From: Pseudoprevotella muciniphila
GTDB taxonomy: Bacteria > Bacteroidota > Bacteroidia > Bacteroidales > Bacteroidaceae
Length of the DNA stretch: 64,000 bases
Assembly: GCF_003265305.2 (NCBI RefSeq)
Contig: NZ_CP033459.1
Span: 1,736,001 to 1,800,000, forward strand
Reading direction: 5' to 3'
Below are positions 60,674-64,000 of this stretch, piece by piece. Position 1 is the first letter of the stretch, and each line of letters starts with the position of its first letter. Position numbers and translations under genes: made by a program. Under the pieces are notes generated by a model that worked only from the letters and a program-made list of their open reading frames with translations, searched no databases and was not told where the DNA came from.

Positions 60674-61027
60674 ATCGATTGTGCGGCACCATCTCCTTCG
60701 GTGCATCCCTGTCTTTATGTCGAAAACAGTGTTGCTAGAAAGCGAGCCGACATTTTTTTAACGAATTACATGCCCTTTTATTATGAAAGGCCATAAGTTT
60801 TTAGAGCGTTCTGCAAATTAGGCTTGAATGATTTTTGAATTATTTTGGTGTGGATTTTGATTTAAAATACCTAAAAGAACCGAAAATCAACATGACTGAT
60901 AAAAAGATTAAAACTCTAATTTATAGAACACCCTGCAAATAACCGGAGAAGACGGCCACAAGATAATAGCCCCATTTCTTCGGTATAATCTCTATAGTTT
61001 CTATAGCCTCTATAGTATCTATAGTTT
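60674..61027. other. Intergenic region with CTATAG tandem repeat
   Basis: 354 bp between two same-strand genes. AT-rich, no gene seen. It contains the porW leader (no perfect promoter element, only a near match around 60815) and, at its right end, four 9-bp CTATAGNNN units. Confidence 0.55.
60992..61027. repeat. Four tandem 9-bp CTATAGNNN units
   Basis: CTATAGTTT, CTATAGCCT, CTATAGTAT and CTATAGTTT follow each other without gaps; the palindromic CTATAG cores are exactly 9 bp apart. They directly abut the stop codon of the barrel protein gene at 61028. Confidence 0.85.
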
Positions 61028-61714
61028 TCAGAACTTCATGGCACAACTGATGATGACGTTACTGGTTTGTGCGTGTTTACCGTCGAGTGTGATGGCATCG
61101 AGTATGCCTTGCCTGTATCGTGCGTCGATGCCGTATCTGGAGTTGATCCAGAGTGCGCAGCCTATTTCTCCTCCTATGTCCCACTCGTTCCAGTCCTTGT
61201 ACCATCTGCCTGTGCCTATGTCGCCGTTTACGGTTTGTTTGTAACCATCGACCACTATCCATGCATCGCGGCTACCTCCCACGTCGTAGGAGGCATATAT
61301 GCCGATGTGCGGGTCGAGCGCCAGACGTGGGTTCTTGAGTGTGTATATTTTTCCTGCGCCTATGCCGATGCGTATGGCGTTGGCTTTTTGCTTGAAATTC
61401 AGATGCTCGGCACCATAGTCCCTTTCGCCGCTCTCCTGAAAGCCTCTTGAACTCATACCGATTTCTGCATTGCAGTAAAGACCGCTTGTGTTCAGTTTGT
61501 GCTGCGCACCGGTGGCGACGTCATATCCCGACTTGAATTCGGGTGATGGCGAACCAGTCATGCCGTTATATCCCCATCCGATGCGCCCGTAGAATGTGAG
61601 CGACTTGACGAACGGGTCGTTGCTCGCCTTGGCTATAAATTTCTTCACTTGTGCCTCCGATGTCAGGCACAACATGGCAGAGAGTGCCAGCAGTATAATG
61701 CTCTTGTATCTCAT
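61028..61714 (-). CDS. Outer-membrane beta-barrel protein, 228 residues
   Basis: Signal peptide ending at SEAQ, followed by amphipathic beta strands (LTFYGRIGWGYNGM, AIRIGIGAGKIYTLKNPRLA, DPHIGIYASYDVGG, YGIDARYRQGIL) and a C-terminal Phe in VIISCAMKF, as outer-membrane barrels have. About eight strands. No known ligand. A TATTTTTGCG element lies 59 bp upstream. Confidence 0.75.
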   Translation of the reverse strand: MRYKSIILLALSAMLCLTSEAQVKKFIAKASNDPFVKSLTFYGRIGWGYNGMTGSPSPEFKSGYDVATGAQHKLNTSGLYCNAEIGMSSRGFQESGERDYGAEHLNFKQKANAIRIGIGAGKIYTLKNPRLALDPHIGIYASYDVGGSRDAWIVVDGYKQTVNGDIGTGRWYKDWNEWDIGGEIGCALWINSRYGIDARYRQGILDAITLDGKHAQTSNVIISCAMKF

Positions 61715-61772
61715 ATTATATTGAAATTCAATGTAATGGGTGCTGTGAAAACCAATTCTTGATTCTTAGTAC

Positions 61773-61782
61773 CGCAAAAATA
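61773..61782 (-). promoter_or_regulatory. -7 promoter element for the barrel protein gene
   Basis: Reverse strand TATTTTTGCG, a TAnnTTTG match, 59 bp before the start at 61714. Confidence 0.5.
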
Positions 61783-61986
61783 CATAAAAATAATGGTGTT
61801 TTGTCTTTCAGGCACTTAAAATCCATCCTGTTTGGTGCTATACCCCGCTTTCAGCCCAATCGGAGCGGTCGAGGTTGCGGTCAGCGAGGTCGGAGAAGTG
61901 CGCAGCTTGTATCTCTCATTTCAGGTCGATACTGTCGGGGGATTTTAGTGTCTGTTTTCGTTTTTATACTCGAAGCCATGTAACAC

Positions 61987-62997
61987 TTACTTGTCATCGA
62001 ATAGGCCACGAATCTGTTTGTCGAAATCTGAGTCAATCTTTTGCGTAGGATTGAAAAGCTTGTATTCCTCTTCAGCCTTTTGATCAGCTTCCTCTCGGCT
62101 AATCTTTCCTTTGTCGGGTAGGAGTGCATAACGTCGGAAGGTCAAAAACTCATTGACCGATGCTGCGAATTGCTCCATGCTGAAAGCGTTCTCGCGCTCT
62201 ACGAGATCTTCTATGTAGTCGAAATAACCAGAAACGGCACGTTCCAAGCGACGAATTTCCACTTTTGGCAAGTAGTTTTTTGCTATCTTGGTGTCACTCA
62301 GCAAAACACGTCCATCCGGAGCATTCTTCCATGTCTGTAAGCCCATATCTTTCTTCGTATGGTCGGAACGTGTATAGATAATCTCTGGAGCCGTCTGTCC
62401 TGTGATGGCATAATGAAAGCGGTTTTGCACCATTTGGTAGAACTCTCTGGTAGTAGGTGAATTGCGGTCGTAGTCAAAAGAACATTCTGCATAAATATCC
62501 GTTATCTGTTGCCAAATACGTCGCTCACTGGCACGTATGCTTCGCACCTTCTCCAACAATTCGCGGAAGTAGTCTTTGCCAAATACGGCCGTGCCTTGCT
62601 TCAAGCGTTCTTCGTCAAGCACAAATCCTTTCCTGATGTACTCATTCAGATTTTTTGTTGCCCACTGACGGAACTTTGTGGCTCGCGCAGATGAGACACG
62701 GTAGCCAACTGCGATAATGGCATCTAGAGAATAGAATGCCGTTTCACTCTTTTGGGTCTTCCCTTCAATGGCACCATGCTGAGTGGTTATTTCCATTTTG
62801 GAAAAAACCACTTCTTTATCCAGTTCTCCTTCTTCAAAGATATGGTTAAGATGCTTGCTGATAGCAGGTATTCCTACGCCAAACAGTTGTGCTATCGCCT
62901 TCTGCGTAGCCCATATCGTTTCGTCTTTAATAACTACCTGAACCTTGCCTTCTTCGTCTGGTAACTGATATAATATGAATTGTATTTCGTTGTTCAT
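61987..62997 (-). CDS. RhuM-family protein
   Basis: 336 residues. ETIWATQKAIAQLFGVGIPA followed by ISKHLNHIFEEGEL is the N-terminal RhuM domain with a DNA-binding helix-turn-helix, and FYSLDAIIAVGYRVSSARAT, FRQWATKNLNEYIRKGFVLD are the conserved core. The C-terminal part resembles Fic/Doc-like or toxin-associated extensions (FYQMVQNRFHYAITGQTAPE). RhuM proteins occur in mobile and defence loci; their role is not settled. It starts 2 bp after the AbiH gene, so both are one unit. Confidence 0.85.
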   Translation of the reverse strand: MNNEIQFILYQLPDEEGKVQVVIKDETIWATQKAIAQLFGVGIPAISKHLNHIFEEGELDKEVVFSKMEITTQHGAIEGKTQKSETAFYSLDAIIAVGYRVSSARATKFRQWATKNLNEYIRKGFVLDEERLKQGTAVFGKDYFRELLEKVRSIRASERRIWQQITDIYAECSFDYDRNSPTTREFYQMVQNRFHYAITGQTAPEIIYTRSDHTKKDMGLQTWKNAPDGRVLLSDTKIAKNYLPKVEIRRLERAVSGYFDYIEDLVERENAFSMEQFAASVNEFLTFRRYALLPDKGKISREEADQKAEEEYKLFNPTQKIDSDFDKQIRGLFDDK

Positions 62998-62999
62998 TT

Positions 63000-63917
63000 T
63001 TATATAGTAATGTCATCCATTAAAAAAGAGGCGATATGTTTTCTATTTACTCCCAAATTAACTAGAATATCAATCTTCTCTTCTAAATGTTCTTCTTTGT
63101 CTTCTAAATCCTTAAATGAAATCTTCCATATAGTGTTATTATCTATTATAGTCCATATTCTTTTAAAATAAGGAAAATCAATATCATTTATAGAATGCCC
63201 TATTATTATAATTGTAGATATTTTTTGTAATGAAGAAAAGAATTCGTTGTTGGTAGTAATTATATTTTCTATTGGTTTTAAAGTTTTTTTAAAATAATTA
63301 TTTTGTATGATTCTTTCACATTCAAATAACCTAATATCATCGAAATCATTTTCTACGACTGGTAAGACATCTAAATTATGTCCAAAAATTATGGAGTTAG
63401 GATTATCTGTTATACCATGAATATGAAGAATTTGTTCAGAAGATATTTTATAATAGTCCTCTAATGTTCTTGTATAATTAAAAGTTAAATAAATCGCTTT
63501 TTCATCCAAATCTAATCGTTTAGTTGCTGCTTTAATGTCTACAGAACAAATCCAATTGCTAAGATATTCTTTTAATTTGTTTGACAGAGAATCAAGTAAA
63601 GTCTGTGTCATGAATTGAACTCTGTGATTGTCTTCATCACCCCAATTATCCGAACCTAATGGTGTAAGATTGTTATTTATGTATTGCCATAATAAGTCTT
63701 GGTCAATCTCCTTGAGACCCTTTTCAAAATTTTCCCATAAAGAAAATGATTCAACCATTTGGTTATAATAAGTGGGAAACCAGTCAAAAAGTAGAAGATA
63801 GAATTCTTTATTATGATATTTGATGTATTTCCCAAAATCAAAAAAAGTTGTTGGTAAATTATGAAAGCAGTCAAACCCATTACCAATTATATATAAAGTC
63901 GAGGATTGCATTTTCAA
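63000..63917 (-). CDS. AbiH-family abortive infection protein
   Basis: 305 residues. LYIIGNGFDCFHNLPTTFFD at the start, YLTFNYTRTLEDYY and ILHIHG...IIFGH in the middle and IIIIGHSINDIDFPYFKRI near the end are the AbiH motifs (Pfam AbiH). In Lactococcus AbiH aborts phage infection. The gene is very AT-rich compared with its surroundings, a sign of transfer. Starts at 63917 or at the ATG two codons later. Coupled with the RhuM gene downstream. Confidence 0.88.
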   Translation of the reverse strand: MKMQSSTLYIIGNGFDCFHNLPTTFFDFGKYIKYHNKEFYLLLFDWFPTYYNQMVESFSLWENFEKGLKEIDQDLLWQYINNNLTPLGSDNWGDEDNHRVQFMTQTLLDSLSNKLKEYLSNWICSVDIKAATKRLDLDEKAIYLTFNYTRTLEDYYKISSEQILHIHGITDNPNSIIFGHNLDVLPVVENDFDDIRLFECERIIQNNYFKKTLKPIENIITTNNEFFSSLQKISTIIIIGHSINDIDFPYFKRIWTIIDNNTIWKISFKDLEDKEEHLEEKIDILVNLGVNRKHIASFLMDDITI

Positions 63918-64000
63918 GTCTAATTTATAGTAAAAAATTATTAGCCACTAGTGTCCACTTAATTATTGAGAAATGAAAAATAGTACATATATTGGTTATA

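Noticed and set aside
61759-61983. 74-codon forward frame between the barrel gene and rhuM
   Set aside because: It lies on the promoter of the barrel gene and has no supporting signals.

Overview
The window is chromosomal DNA from a member of the Bacteroidota, most likely a Prevotella-like genus. This rests on many promoter elements of the TAnnTTTG type, very few Shine-Dalgarno sites, a PorW/SprE-like type IX secretion lipoprotein, PCMD and calycin-like secreted proteins, BspA-type leucine-rich repeats, a viroplasmin-RNase HI fusion and a DUF3098-uppP-truB-queA-folK gene order. No rRNA, tRNA, CRISPR array, prophage or complete insertion sequence was seen.

Layout. 1-5554 is a surface-glycan decoration locus: a family 2 glycosyltransferase running off the left edge, a fused nucleotidyltransferase-aminotransferase resembling aminoethylphosphonate (AEP) cytidylyltransferase/transaminase, an ornithine cyclodeaminase-like reductase, a LicD-family transferase and an IspD/TarI-type cytidylyltransferase. 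5585-14644 holds an AspT/YidE-type transporter and an operon argS - DNA methyltransferase - rnhA - MsbA-like ABC exporter - LTA-synthase-like enzyme. 14799-17645 has a transglutaminase lipoprotein and small genes.

17799-25313 is the most unusual part: a tightly coupled operon of a small sigma factor, a possible anti-sigma protein, a possible GrpE-like protein, a divergent Hsp70, a 1028-residue HerA/FtsK-type ATPase and an HExxH metalloprotease. It is preceded by a leader of about 320 nt with a perfect inverted repeat. 25779-34543 is mostly housekeeping: cysE, cysK, guanine deaminase, a secreted nuclease, a folK-acetyltransferase fusion, queA, truB, uppP and a DUF3098 gene.

34544-46438 is an accessory, defence-like island: WYL regulator, DEDDh exonuclease, SMC-like ATPase, PD-(D/E)XK nuclease, PLD enzyme, HAD phosphatase of the RNA-repair type, SprT-like protease, several unknown proteins, a BspA-like repeat protein and two adjacent DUF262 proteins, the second with a DUF1524/HNH domain. 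Two families of intergenic repeats are interspersed with these genes.

46685-61714 is largely envelope and secreted functions with nadA, an AraC-type membrane regulator, a hotdog thioesterase and a PorW-like lipoprotein. 61987-63917 ends the window with a RhuM-AbiH pair.

Starts were moved inward from the longest open frame wherever that frame ran through a neighbouring gene, a promoter or a repeat, or lacked a signal peptide that a later start would restore. Family assignments come from motif recognition only; no database search was possible.
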